The translations under genes were made by a program, and so were the position numbers. DNA of 64,000 bases from Blastococcus aggregatus (GTDB taxonomy: Bacteria > Actinomycetota > Actinomycetes > Mycobacteriales > Geodermatophilaceae). The stretch covers positions 1,071,255-1,135,254 of the forward strand of contig NZ_OBQI01000001.1 of assembly GCF_900221005.1 (NCBI RefSeq). The letters run 5' to 3'. A model generated the notes under the pieces. That model made no database searches. It was not told where the DNA came from and saw only the letters and a list, made by a program, of their open reading frames with translations. Positions 45,273-54,111 of this stretch are shown here, piece after piece. How positions within the stretch are numbered: the first letter of the stretch is position 1; each line of letters starts with the position of its first letter.

Positions 45273-46580
45273 ATGGGTACGAGTGGCGGAGCGACAGGCT
45301 GGTTCCCGGTGGCCCGCGCGACCGACGTCGGCACGGTGCCGGTCCCGGTGAGCGCCGCGGGCCGGTCCTACGTCGTGGTCCGGCTCCGACCCGGCGGCGA
45401 GGTGAGCGCGTTCCCCGCGCGGTGCCCCCACCGGCTGGTGCCCCTGGCGACGGCGTCGGTGGTGGAGGGGCGGCTGGAGTGCCCGGCCCACGGGTGGCGC
45501 TTCGACGGCGAGGGCCGGTGCGCGGAGATCCCGTCGCTCGGCGCCGAGGGCACGCCGCCGCCACGCGCCGACCTGTCGACTCCCTGGGCCGTGGAGGAGC
45601 GGCACGGCTGGGTGTGGATCGCCCCGGACCGGGCGGCCCTGCCCTCACCGCCGCGGCCGGCGGGCACTCCCGGGATCGAGCCCGCCCGCGAGCCGGATCG
45701 CCCGTCGGGTCCGATGTTCGGCAACCTCGACCCGTCCCTCAAGCACGCCTGGCACCCCGTGGCGCTCTCCCGCGAGCTGCGCGACGGCGGCTGGCTGCAG
45801 GTCCGGCTGCTCGGCCGCACCTGGACGCTGAACCGCTGCAACGGCGGCGTGGGCGCCGATCCACCCGCGTTCGCCGTCCGCGAGCGGCTGGGCCTGGTCT
45901 GGCTGGCGCCGGCCGAGCCGGCCGACGTCCCGCTCGAGGTGCCCGAGGCCGGGGACCGGTCCTTCGTGGGTGGCTGGCTGCCCCCGCTGCGCTCTCCCGG
46001 GCCGGCCGGTCCGCTCGCCGACACGTTCCTGGACGCGACCCACGGCCCGTTCGTCCACCCGTCGACCCTCGCCGCCCTCCCGGAGACCGGCCCGTACGAG
46101 CTGATCCGCGAGCCCGGCGGCTTCCGCAGCGTGCAGGAGCAGGAGGTGGACAACCCGGTCGACCCGGCGGTCGCCACCGGCGAGCGCCCGCTGCGCCAGC
46201 GCCGCCGCACGACCTACGTGCACCGCGCCCCCTTCCAGCTCCGGCTGCGGCAGGAGTTCCTCGACTCGGGGGCGACGACGACGCTGCTCTACCTGCTGCA
46301 GCCCGAGGACGCCGACTCCACCCGCATCTACGTCTGCCTGATGCTGGCGACCGGTCCGGGGCAGCGGCTGCCCGCACCGGCCACGGTCACCGAGCAGGTG
46401 GCGCTGCAGCAGCAGGTGCTCGAGGAGGACATCCGCTGCCAGGCGGCGCTGCTGCTGCCCGGCCTGCCGCTGGATCCCCGCGACGAGGTGCACGTGCCCG
46501 CGGACGCGCGCGGGGTCGCGCTGCGGCAGGCGCTGTGCGACTTCCGGATGCTCGGGCAGCGGCGGCGGCTGGCCGCCTGA
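45273..46580 (+). CDS. Rieske non-heme iron oxygenase-like protein with a duplicated N-terminal unit
   Basis: A 435-aa protein. First Rieske domain at residues about 9-120 with intact 2Fe-2S ligands Cys51-x-His53 and Cys70-xx-His73 (CPHR, CPAHGW). A second Rieske-like start follows at about 157-215 (HAWHPVALSRELRDGG...GRTWTLNR) but jumps from there to a VWLAP end that parallels VWIAPD of the first, having lost the cluster-binding subdomain. The catalytic domain has mononuclear iron ligands in DATHGPFVH (Asp254, His257, His262). Likely an oxygenase of the vanillate-demethylase/chlorophyllide-oxygenase group; the substrate is unknown. ATG at 45273. Confidence 0.85.
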   Translation: MGTSGGATGWFPVARATDVGTVPVPVSAAGRSYVVVRLRPGGEVSAFPARCPHRLVPLATASVVEGRLECPAHGWRFDGEGRCAEIPSLGAEGTPPPRADLSTPWAVEERHGWVWIAPDRAALPSPPRPAGTPGIEPAREPDRPSGPMFGNLDPSLKHAWHPVALSRELRDGGWLQVRLLGRTWTLNRCNGGVGADPPAFAVRERLGLVWLAPAEPADVPLEVPEAGDRSFVGGWLPPLRSPGPAGPLADTFLDATHGPFVHPSTLAALPETGPYELIREPGGFRSVQEQEVDNPVDPAVATGERPLRQRRRTTYVHRAPFQLRLRQEFLDSGATTTLLYLLQPEDADSTRIYVCLMLATGPGQRLPAPATVTEQVALQQQVLEEDIRCQAALLLPGLPLDPRDEVHVPADARGVALRQALCDFRMLGQRRRLAA

Positions 46581-46587
46581 GCCCGGG

Positions 46588-46722
46588 TCAGTCCGCCGGC
46601 AGCTGCGCGCCGCACTCGGCGCAGCGCGTCGGCGGGTCCTCCTCGGCCATCCGGCCGCACTCGGGGCAGACCCGGCGCAGCCAGCAGGCCGGGTCGCCGC
46701 CCTCGTCGTCGGTCGAGGTCAT
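46588..46722 (-). CDS. Small double-CxxC zinc-ribbon protein (44 aa)
   Basis: A short gene of 45 codons. Two cysteine pairs, VCPECGRM and RCAECGAQ, 19 residues apart, form a zinc ribbon. AGGAG stands 5-6 nt before the ATG at 46722, and the stop is 8 nt from the Rieske gene stop (convergent), so it fits the gap well. Function unknown; such mini zinc ribbons often bind proteins or nucleic acids. Confidence 0.7.
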   Translation of the reverse strand: MTSTDDEGGDPACWLRRVCPECGRMAEEDPPTRCAECGAQLPAD

Positions 46723-46822
46723 GCGGGCTCCTGACGATCGGGTTGCGATCCGGTGACGGCGGGCCTCCGTCACCGGACCACGGGTAGTCCCCTCCGCACC
46801 AGTGTCGACGGAAGGAAGAACT

Positions 46823-47374
46823 GTGCGGATGCCCGGACACGCCCGGACCTCGGCCGCGCTGCTCGCGGTCGGACTGTCCCTCACCGCATGCGGCGAGGAC
46901 GCTCCGCTCGACGTCCCCGGGGGTGAGGTCGTCGGCGGTGCAGCGGCCCCGGACGAGCGGGTCACCGAGGATCTCTCCGTCAAGGCGGTGCTGCTCGCCT
47001 TCCCCGACGACGGACTCTGGGCCGAGGGGGACGACGTACCGCTGTACGCGGCGATCGCCAACACCGGCGAGGAGCCCGCCCGGCTCGTCGACGTGCGCGG
47101 GGAGAACTTCGCCGACGCGCGGCTGATCGGCGAGGACGGCACGGACGGTCCCCTCGAGGTCGCCGAGGACGACAACCTGTACCTGGAGCCGGACGGCCCG
47201 CCGTCGGTCGTCCTCGTGGACGTCGACCGCTCCCTGCGCTCCTCGCAGTCCATCCCGGTGACGTTCGTCTTCGAGGACGCGGGCGAGGTGACCATCGAGG
47301 CGCCGGTGGCGCCGGAGTCCCCGGCCGACGGCGACTTCGACACCCCTCAGGACCCCACTCCGGACGACGACTGA
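46823..47374 (+). CDS. Lipoprotein, PCu(A)C/DUF461-like fold
   Basis: A 183-aa exported lipoprotein: hydrophobic signal then lipobox LSLTACGE. The mature part resembles the cupredoxin-like PCu(A)C/DUF461 domain (LYAAIANTGEEPARLVDV; IPVTFVFEDAGEVTIEAPV). The copper-binding His and Met residues expected of a copper chaperone are absent, and the protein is very acidic, so copper binding is doubtful. GTG at 46823 with AAGGA upstream; the frame extends to 46802 but without support. It lies upstream of a NarL-type two-component pair. Confidence 0.78.
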   Translation: MRMPGHARTSAALLAVGLSLTACGEDAPLDVPGGEVVGGAAAPDERVTEDLSVKAVLLAFPDDGLWAEGDDVPLYAAIANTGEEPARLVDVRGENFADARLIGEDGTDGPLEVAEDDNLYLEPDGPPSVVLVDVDRSLRSSQSIPVTFVFEDAGEVTIEAPVAPESPADGDFDTPQDPTPDDD

Positions 47375-47449
47375 TCGCCCCCGGGGAGGACCCGGAGATC
47401 ATCCCGGGGGACGACGAGACGGCGCGGTCGGCTGCCTACGCTCGACCGC

Positions 47450-48646
47450 GTGGAGAGCCCCGTCGATCGCGCGACCGAGCGGTTGCGCCGGCACCCGGTC
47501 GCCGTCGACATGGCGTTCGCGGGCGCTGTGTGGTTCTTCGCCGTCCTGCTGCCGGTGGACTCCTACTGGGAGTCGCGGAACATCGCCTTCCTCGTCGGCA
47601 CCCTGATGGTGCTGCCGCTGGCCTGGCGCCGTCGCGCGCCGATCGCGGCCGGCGCGGCCGTGGTGGCCGTCGGACTGCTGGAGCTGCTGGTCTCCCCCGA
47701 CTTCCTCGCCGCCAACGTCGCCGTGCTGATGACGGTCTACGCGCTGGCCGCGTACGCGCCGCGCTGGGCGGCCCAGGCCGGGCTGGGCGCCGGCCTGGTC
47801 GGCGCCCTGCTCGCCGCGATGCGGTACTGGAACTACGACGTCACGACGTCGGTCGCCCCCGTCGCGCTGGCCATCGGCGTCTCCGTCGTCGCCTCCTGGG
47901 CGCTGGGCAACCTGCGCCGGGCGAGGCTCGAGCAACTGGCTGCCCTCCAGGAACGCGCGCAGCTGCTGGAGCTGGAGCGCGACCAGGAGATGCGGCTGGC
48001 GGCCACCACCGAACGGGCGCGCATCGCCCGCGAGCTGCACGACGTCGTCGCCCACTCCCTGTCCGTGGTGATCGCGCAGGCCGACGGCGGCCGGTACGCC
48101 GGGAAGGCCGATCCCGCGGCGGCGACCGACGCCCTGGAGGCGATCGCCGCGACCGGCCGGCAGGCGCTGACCGACATGCGGTCGCTGCTCGGGGTGCTGC
48201 GCGAGGGCGGCGGGGAGGAGTACGCGCCACAGCCCGACGTCGCGGCGATCCCTGCCCTGGTCGAGGACGTGCGGGCCAGCGGGCTGGACGTCGACCTGAT
48301 CGTCGAGGGCGAGCCGCAGCCACTCCCGGCCGGCCCGCAGCTGGCGGCCTACCGGATCGTGCAGGAGTCACTGACCAACGTGCTCAAGCACGCCGGCCCG
48401 GCCTCGCGGGCGTGGGTGCGGCTGCAGTGGCGGCCCGACGCGCTCGAGCTCTCGATCCTCGACGACGGTCGCGGGGCGTCGGCCGCCCTGATCTCCGCCC
48501 ACGGGACCTCCGCCGACGGCAACGGGCAGGGGCTGCGCGGGATGCAGGAGCGCGCCCGGCTGCACCGCGGCCGGCTGGAGGCGGGGCCGCGGCACGGCGG
48601 CGGGTTCGGCGTGCACGCCGCGCTGCCCTACGGTTCCCGACGATGA
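47450..48646 (+). CDS. NarL/DesK-type sensor histidine kinase
   Basis: A 398-aa membrane kinase. Four to five TM helices occupy residues about 18-155, then a coiled coil, HisKA_3 with phospho-acceptor His in RIARELHDVVAHSLSVV, and an HATPase domain with N-box YRIVQESLTNVLKHAG and G-box LDDGRG...GQGLRGMQER. No large extracytoplasmic sensor, so it probably senses membrane state or a partner. GTG start 7 nt after TACGCT (leaderless type). The stop overlaps the response regulator start as ATGA. Confidence 0.92.
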   Translation: MESPVDRATERLRRHPVAVDMAFAGAVWFFAVLLPVDSYWESRNIAFLVGTLMVLPLAWRRRAPIAAGAAVVAVGLLELLVSPDFLAANVAVLMTVYALAAYAPRWAAQAGLGAGLVGALLAAMRYWNYDVTTSVAPVALAIGVSVVASWALGNLRRARLEQLAALQERAQLLELERDQEMRLAATTERARIARELHDVVAHSLSVVIAQADGGRYAGKADPAAATDALEAIAATGRQALTDMRSLLGVLREGGGEEYAPQPDVAAIPALVEDVRASGLDVDLIVEGEPQPLPAGPQLAAYRIVQESLTNVLKHAGPASRAWVRLQWRPDALELSILDDGRGASAALISAHGTSADGNGQGLRGMQERARLHRGRLEAGPRHGGGFGVHAALPYGSRR

Positions 48647-49341
48647 CGAGCTCCCCGGTCCGCGTCGTCGTCGTCGACGACCAGCAGATGGTCCGCGCCG
48701 GCTTCCGCATGGTGATCGACTCCCAGCCCGACCTGACCGTGGTCGGGGAGGCCGGCGACGGCGCGGCCGTCGTGCAGCTGCTGCGCGGCACGCCGGCCGA
48801 CGTCGTGCTGATGGACATCCGCATGCCGGGCGTCGACGGGATCGAGGCCACCCGCCAGGTCACCGCACTCCCCGAGGCGCCCCGGGTCGTCGTCCTGACC
48901 ACGTTCGACCTCGACGAGTACGTCGTCTCGGCCATCGGTGCCGGCGCGAGCGGGTTCCTGCTCAAGGACGCGCCCCCCGAGGAGATGCTGGCCGCCGTCC
49001 GCACCGTGCACGCCGGCGACTCGGTGATCGCGGCGTCCTCGACCCGGCGGCTGCTGCAGCACGTCGCGCCGATGCTGCGCGGCGCGGCGCCGGCCCCCGG
49101 CGGTGGGGACGACGCGGCGCTGGCCGAGCTCACCCCGCGGGAGCGCGAGGTGCTGGTGCAGATGGCGCTCGGCGCCTCGAACACCGAGATCGCGCGGTCC
49201 TTCGTGGTCAGCGAGGCGACGGTGAAGACCCACGTCGGGCGGGTGCTGTTCAAGACCGGCTCGCGCGACCGGGTGCAGGCCGTCGTCCTCGCCTACCGGA
49301 CCGGCCTCGTGCAGCCGGCCGACCTCCTGCGCGACGCCTGA
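48643..49341 (+). CDS. LuxR/NarL-family response regulator
   Basis: A 232-aa regulator: receiver with phospho-acceptor Asp in VVLMDIRMPGVDG and Lys in FLLKDAPPEEM; C-terminal LuxR helix-turn-helix, LTPREREVLVQMALGASNTEIARSFVVSEATVKTHVGRVLFK. Cognate partner of the preceding kinase (ATGA overlap). The likely targets are the MacB-like ABC exporter genes just downstream, an arrangement common in Gram-positive antibiotic-sensing modules. Followed after 12 nt by a direct pair of type-A repeats. Confidence 0.93.
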   Translation: MTSSPVRVVVVDDQQMVRAGFRMVIDSQPDLTVVGEAGDGAAVVQLLRGTPADVVLMDIRMPGVDGIEATRQVTALPEAPRVVVLTTFDLDEYVVSAIGAGASGFLLKDAPPEEMLAAVRTVHAGDSVIAASSTRRLLQHVAPMLRGAAPAPGGGDDAALAELTPREREVLVQMALGASNTEIARSFVVSEATVKTHVGRVLFKTGSRDRVQAVVLAYRTGLVQPADLLRDA

Positions 49342-49353
49342 CCCGCTCCCCTC

Positions 49354-49400
49354 CGGACTTTCGGTGCAGAAAGTCCGGGACTTCCGGTGCAGGAAGTCCG
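49354..49400. repeat. Type-A palindromic repeats, direct pair
   Basis: Copies at 49354-49377 and 49378-49400 in the same orientation, abutting. Placed 12 nt after the response-regulator stop and before the ABC exporter. The remaining 140 nt to the ATPase gene show no other clear structure. Confidence 0.82.
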
Positions 49401-49544
49401 ATGTACGACCGGGGGTGGACGACGGCGTCCGCCCCGGGGGGCACGGCCGGCGGCGGCAGGATCGCCCTCCGCTCCGACGCGGGAGGACGGCCCGGAGCGG
49501 AAGCGTGATCACCGTTGCCGAATCCCCCGCACCGGAGGTCCGAA

Positions 49545-50321
49545 GTGTCCGTTCCCGTCATGACCGTCCCCGGCGAGCCGCCCGCCCCCGCCACGACGAA
49601 CGCCGCCGTCCGGGCCACCGGGCTGCGCAAGACCTACGGCAGCGGGGAGACGGCGGTGCACGCTCTCGCCGGCGTCGACGTCACCTTCGCCGCGAGCGAG
49701 TTCACCGCGATCATGGGCCCCTCCGGCTCGGGCAAGTCGACGCTCATGCACTGCCTGGCCGGCCTGGACACCGCGACGGCCGGCGAGGTGTGGCTCGGCG
49801 ACACCGCGCTGACCAGCCTGCGCGACGACCAGCTGACCACGCTGCGCCGCAAGCGGATCGGCTTCGTCTTCCAGGCGTTCAACCTGCTGCCGGTGCTCGA
49901 CGCCCGCGAGAACATCGTGCTGCCGATGCAGCTGGGCGGCCTGCGGCCCGATCCGGCCTGGTTCGACGCCGTCGTGGCCCGGCTGGGCCTGCGCGAGCGC
50001 CTGGGCCACCGCCCGCACGAGCTCTCCGGCGGCCAGCAGCAGCGGGTCGCCATCGCGCGCGCGCTGATGCCCCGGCCCGACGTCGTCTTCGCCGACGAGC
50101 CCACCGGCAACCTGGACTCCCGCTCGGGCGCCGAGGTGCTCGGGCTGCTGCGCTCCAGCGTGAAGGAGACCGGGCAGACCGTCGTCATGGTCACCCACGA
50201 CCCGTCGGCCGCCGCCTACGCCGACCGCGTCGTCCTGCTCGCCGACGGCCGGCTGGCCGGCGACCTCGCCGACCCCACCGCCGAGTCCGTGCTCGACGCG
50301 CTGCGCGGGCTGGGGGCCTGA
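49545..50321 (+). CDS. ABC transporter ATPase (MacB/LolD type)
   Basis: A 258-aa ATPase. Walker A GPSGSGKST, Q-loop VFQAFNLLPVL, signature LSGGQQQR, Walker B VVFADEPT with the glutamate, D-loop LDS, and switch His in VTHDPS. The FNLLPVL form after the Q-loop is typical of LolD/MacB ATPases. GTG start at 49545 has GGAGG about 6 nt upstream; the in-frame TTG and ATG are less supported. It pairs with the FtsX-like permease 4 nt downstream and is likely controlled by the upstream two-component system. Confidence 0.93.
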   Translation: MSVPVMTVPGEPPAPATTNAAVRATGLRKTYGSGETAVHALAGVDVTFAASEFTAIMGPSGSGKSTLMHCLAGLDTATAGEVWLGDTALTSLRDDQLTTLRRKRIGFVFQAFNLLPVLDARENIVLPMQLGGLRPDPAWFDAVVARLGLRERLGHRPHELSGGQQQRVAIARALMPRPDVVFADEPTGNLDSRSGAEVLGLLRSSVKETGQTVVMVTHDPSAAAYADRVVLLADGRLAGDLADPTAESVLDALRGLGA

Positions 50322-50325
50322 CCCG

Positions 50326-52794
50326 ATGCGCACCGTCGTGCTCACCCAGCTCCGCACCCACGCGGCGAGGCTGATCGCCTCCACCCTGGCCGTCGTCATC
50401 GCCGTGGCCTTCGTCGTCGCCACCCTCGTCCTCAACGAGACCTCCCGCAGCACCGTGCTCGAGACCGTCGGCGCCCGGTACGTGGCCGCCGCCGCCGTCG
50501 TCAGCGCTCCCTACGACCGGCCCTTCACCGACGACGACGTCACCGCGCTCGCCGGCGTCGGCTCCGTCGGCGCCGTCGCCCCCTCCTACGAGACCGGTGT
50601 GCAGGCGTCGGTGCCCGGGCGCTCCGGATCCCAGTACCTGATGGTCGAGTCGGTGGCCGACGCCCCGCAGCTGCGCTGGCAGGAGCTCACCACCGGCCGG
50701 CTCCCGCAGGGCACCGGCGAGGTCGCCGTCAGCGACCGTGCCCGCGCCGAGGTCGGCGACGTCCTCACCGTCTCGAGCTACGACGACGAGGGCGAGGAGA
50801 CGACGGCGGAGGCGACCGTCACCGGCATCGTCGACCTGCGCGGCGACCCCGAGGCCGGGCTCTACGGCCGCGGCTTCGTCACCGAGGACCAGGCGCGGGC
50901 CTGGCAGGCGCCGGAGCCGCTCGAGGTGCGGATCGCCGCCGGCCCCGGCTTCTCGGCCGACCAGGTCCGCGCGGACCTCGCCGCCGCGGCACCCGCCGAG
51001 GCGGTGGTGCGCAGCGGCGAGGAGCAGGCCGAGAAGGCCGCCGCCGCGATGATGGGTGACAGCACCGCGCTGGCCGGCGTGCTGCTGGTGTTCGGCACCG
51101 TGGCGGTCGTCGTCGCCGGGCTGGTCATCGCCAACACCTTCGCCGTCCTGCTCGCCCAGCGGACCCGCGAGCTGGCCCTGCTGCGCTGCGTCGGCGCCAC
51201 GGCCCGGCAGGTCCGCCGCAGCGTCCTGGGCGAGGCGCTGGCCACGGGGCTGGTCGCCTCCGCTCTGGGGGTCGCCCTCGGCATCGGCCTGGCCGCCGGC
51301 GTCTCGGCGCTCGTCGGCAGCAACTCCGCCATCCCGCTGTCCGGCGTGGCCGTCCCGCTCTACGCGGTGCTCGCCGGGCTGGGCGTCGGCACCGTCGTGA
51401 CCGTGCTGGCCGCCTTCGCTCCGGCGCGGGCCGCGACGAAGGTGGCCCCCCTGGCCGCGCTGCGGCCGGTGGACACCGCTCCGCTGCGGTCACGCCCCGG
51501 TGTGCTGCGCCTGGTCCTGGGGCTGCTGATGGTCGTCCCGGGCGTGCTGCTGCTGGCCGCCGGTGTGCTCACGGCGTCGGTGTACGTGGGGCTGCTCGGC
51601 GGGGTGCTCAGCTTCCTCGGCGTCGTCCTGCTCGCCCAGCGGGCGATCCCCCCGGTCGTGGCGGCCGCGGGCCGGCTGGCCGGCCGGTTCGGCGGGGTGC
51701 CGGCCCGGCTGGCGGCGGGCAACGCGACCCGCAACCCCCGCCGGACGGCGGCCACGGCCACCGCCCTGCTCATCGGCGTGACGCTGACCAGCGCCTTCGT
51801 CGTCGGCGCGGCCTCGACCAAGGCCACGGCGCAGGCCGGCCTGGAGGCGGAGTTCCCCACCGACGTCCTGGTGCGGAGCTACGACGCCGATCTGCCGGCC
51901 TCGCTGAACCGGACGCTGCTGGACGTCGACGGCGTGCAGCGCACGGCGGGGGTGATCGGCGGGGACGTCACCGGGCCCGACGGCGAGCCGGCGTACGTGG
52001 AGGCCGTCGACCCCGCGGAGGCCGGGGCCGTGCTCCGGTCCACGGACAAGATCGACCTGCCCTCGACGGGCGTGGCCGTGCTGCCGGAGTGGGCGGCCGA
52101 GACCTGGTCGGTGCAGGACGGCGCACCCGTGACCTTCACCGCCGACGGCCGGACGGTGACCCTGCAGGCGAAGGTGACCGGCTTCGAGCAGGGGGTGCTG
52201 GTGGAGCCGGACGCGCTCCGCTCCCTCCTCCCCGACGCCGGCACCTCCCAGCTGTGGCTGCTGCTCGACGACGGCGACCCCGACGGGCAGGTGTCCACCG
52301 TGGACGCCGTCACCGACGCGGTGGCGGAGGCGGACCCCGAGGCGCAGGTCACCGGCGTGGTCACCCAGCGGGACCAGCTCAACGAGGTGCTCGACATCCT
52401 GCTGCTGGTCGTCACCGGGCTGCTGGGCGTGGCCGTGGTCATCGCGCTCATCGGCGTGGGCAACACGCTCGCGCTGTCGGTGGTGGAGCGGCGGCAGGAG
52501 AACGGCCTGCTGCGCGCGCTCGGCCTCACCCGCGGGCAGTTGCGCGGGCTGCTCGCCTGGGAGGCGGTGCTGGTGGCCGGCGTCGCCGCGGTGCTCGGCG
52601 TGCTGATCGGTGGCGCCTACGGGCTGACCGGCGTCGCGTCGGTGCTCGGCAACCAGGGCGAGATCGTGCTCGACGTCCCGTGGCTGCAGGTGGCCGCGAT
52701 CGTCGTCGTCGCCACGCTGGCCGGGCTGCTCGCCTCCGTGCTGCCCGCCCGCCGGGCCGCCCGCACCTCCCCGGTGGCCGCCATCGCCGCCTGA
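50326..52794 (+). CDS. ABC transporter permease (FtsX/MacB-like)
   Basis: An 822-aa permease with the two-repeat layout of Gram-positive exporters: TM1 (about 20-40), a large extracellular MacB-PCD-like domain (about 45-230), three TM helices (about 240-365), a middle pair (about 395-445), a second extracellular domain (about 500-680) and three C-terminal helices. FtsX signatures include VIANTFAVLLAQRTRELALLRCVGATARQVRR and LSVVERRQENGLLRALGLTRGQLR. Likely exports or senses peptides or lipoproteins, using the mechanotransmission mode of this family. ATG at 50326. Confidence 0.92.
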   Translation: MRTVVLTQLRTHAARLIASTLAVVIAVAFVVATLVLNETSRSTVLETVGARYVAAAAVVSAPYDRPFTDDDVTALAGVGSVGAVAPSYETGVQASVPGRSGSQYLMVESVADAPQLRWQELTTGRLPQGTGEVAVSDRARAEVGDVLTVSSYDDEGEETTAEATVTGIVDLRGDPEAGLYGRGFVTEDQARAWQAPEPLEVRIAAGPGFSADQVRADLAAAAPAEAVVRSGEEQAEKAAAAMMGDSTALAGVLLVFGTVAVVVAGLVIANTFAVLLAQRTRELALLRCVGATARQVRRSVLGEALATGLVASALGVALGIGLAAGVSALVGSNSAIPLSGVAVPLYAVLAGLGVGTVVTVLAAFAPARAATKVAPLAALRPVDTAPLRSRPGVLRLVLGLLMVVPGVLLLAAGVLTASVYVGLLGGVLSFLGVVLLAQRAIPPVVAAAGRLAGRFGGVPARLAAGNATRNPRRTAATATALLIGVTLTSAFVVGAASTKATAQAGLEAEFPTDVLVRSYDADLPASLNRTLLDVDGVQRTAGVIGGDVTGPDGEPAYVEAVDPAEAGAVLRSTDKIDLPSTGVAVLPEWAAETWSVQDGAPVTFTADGRTVTLQAKVTGFEQGVLVEPDALRSLLPDAGTSQLWLLLDDGDPDGQVSTVDAVTDAVAEADPEAQVTGVVTQRDQLNEVLDILLLVVTGLLGVAVVIALIGVGNTLALSVVERRQENGLLRALGLTRGQLRGLLAWEAVLVAGVAAVLGVLIGGAYGLTGVASVLGNQGEIVLDVPWLQVAAIVVVATLAGLLASVLPARRAARTSPVAAIAA

Positions 52795-52799
52795 TCACC

Positions 52800-52839
52800 T
52801 CCCCCGGGGGCAGAATTGGCCATTTCTGCCCCTGGGGGA
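52800..52839. repeat. Type-F hairpin downstream of the ABC permease
   Basis: 16-nt arms, TCCCCCGGGGGCAGAA and TTCTGCCCCTGGGGGA, with one mismatch and loop TTGGCCAT. It begins 5 nt after the permease stop. Probably a terminator before the MBL gene. Confidence 0.7.
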
Positions 52840-52898
52840 CGTGTGACGTTCCACGGGAAACCTTCGGCGGCGTCGGCGGGGCTGGGACACTCGGGGAC

Positions 52899-54107
52899 GT
52901 GCCATCCCTCCGCCGCCGTGCCGCCGTCACCGCCACCGTCCTCGCCGGACCGGTGGGCTGGCTGACCGCCGCCGCCTGGGGCCTGCCGACGGCGCTGGGC
53001 GCGCACCGCCGCCGGCTGCGGCCGGTCGTCGCCGGATCGCCGCACTTCTCCGACGGCACCTTCTCCAACACGCTGCCCACGCCCGCGCTCGCCCCGGCCA
53101 ACACCCGCGACGGCCTGCTGCGGCAGTGGCACGAGGAGCGGCACGTCGGCCTGCCGGGTGGGCCCATCCCGCTGGCGCGGCCCGAGTTCACGGCCGAGGC
53201 CGCCGAGCTCGCGGTCACCTGGTTCGGGCACGCCAGCGCACTGCTGGAGGTCGACGGCCGGCGGGTGCTGGTCGATCCGGTGTGGGGGTACCGCGTCTCG
53301 CCGTCGCCGGTGTTCGGGCCGACCCGGCTGCACGAGCCGCCGATGCCGATCGAGGACCTCCCCCCGGTCGACGCCGTCCTCATCTCGCACGACCACTACG
53401 ACCACCTCGACCTGCCGACGGTCCGGGCGCTGCTGGCCACGCAGACCGCGCCGTTCGTCGTCCCCCTGGGCATCGGCGAGCACCTGCGCAAGTGGCGCGT
53501 GCCCGAGGAGCGCATCGTCGAGCTGGACTGGGACGGCGTGCACGAGGTCGCCGGGCTGACGCTCACCTGCACCGAGGCGCGGCACTTCTCCGGTCGCTAC
53601 CTGCACCGCAACACCACCCTGTGGGCGTCGTGGGCGATCGCGGGACCGGCGCACCGCGTCTACTTCGGCGGCGACACCGGCTACACGCCCGCGTTCGCCG
53701 CGATCGGCGCCCGGCTCGGCCCGTTCGACCTGACGCTGCTGCCGATCGGCGCCTACAACGACGCCTGGCACGCCATCCACATGGACCCCGAGGAGGCCGT
53801 CCGCGCGCACGGCGACCTCGGCGGCGCCGTGCTGCTGCCGATCCACTGGGCCACCTTCAACCTGGCGTTCCACCGCTGGGCCGAGCCGGTGCAGCGGCTC
53901 CTGGCCGCCGCGCGGCCCCGCGACGTCGCCGTCGTCGTCCCGCGGCCGGGTGAGCGGATCGACGTCCTGACTCCCCCCGCGCTGGACGACTGGTGGACGG
54001 CGGTCGGTTCGGCCGCCGACACCCCGGAGGACGAGGGCTCCGCCGGGGTCGGCAGCTCGGTGCTCGCCCGCACGCTGACCCGGCTGACCGCCCTGCTGCC
54101 GGGCTAG
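52899..54107 (+). CDS. MBL-fold hydrolase (NAPE-PLD/UlaG-like)
   Basis: A 402-aa protein. Metallo-beta-lactamase core: the HxHxDH zinc motif is SHDHYDHLD, with further ligands in ARHFSGR, GGDTGYTP and LPIHWATFN. The WFGHASALLEVDGRRVLVDPVWG entry is typical of the NAPE-hydrolysing phospholipase D-like/UlaG-like group. An N-terminal hydrophobic segment (AVTATVLAGPVGWLTAAAWG) may anchor it to the membrane. Likely a phosphodiesterase, possibly on lipids; not proven. GTG start preceded by GACACT at 7 nt, leaderless style. Confidence 0.86.
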   Translation: MPSLRRRAAVTATVLAGPVGWLTAAAWGLPTALGAHRRRLRPVVAGSPHFSDGTFSNTLPTPALAPANTRDGLLRQWHEERHVGLPGGPIPLARPEFTAEAAELAVTWFGHASALLEVDGRRVLVDPVWGYRVSPSPVFGPTRLHEPPMPIEDLPPVDAVLISHDHYDHLDLPTVRALLATQTAPFVVPLGIGEHLRKWRVPEERIVELDWDGVHEVAGLTLTCTEARHFSGRYLHRNTTLWASWAIAGPAHRVYFGGDTGYTPAFAAIGARLGPFDLTLLPIGAYNDAWHAIHMDPEEAVRAHGDLGGAVLLPIHWATFNLAFHRWAEPVQRLLAAARPRDVAVVVPRPGERIDVLTPPALDDWWTAVGSAADTPEDEGSAGVGSSVLARTLTRLTALLPG

Positions 54108-54111
54108 GGGC

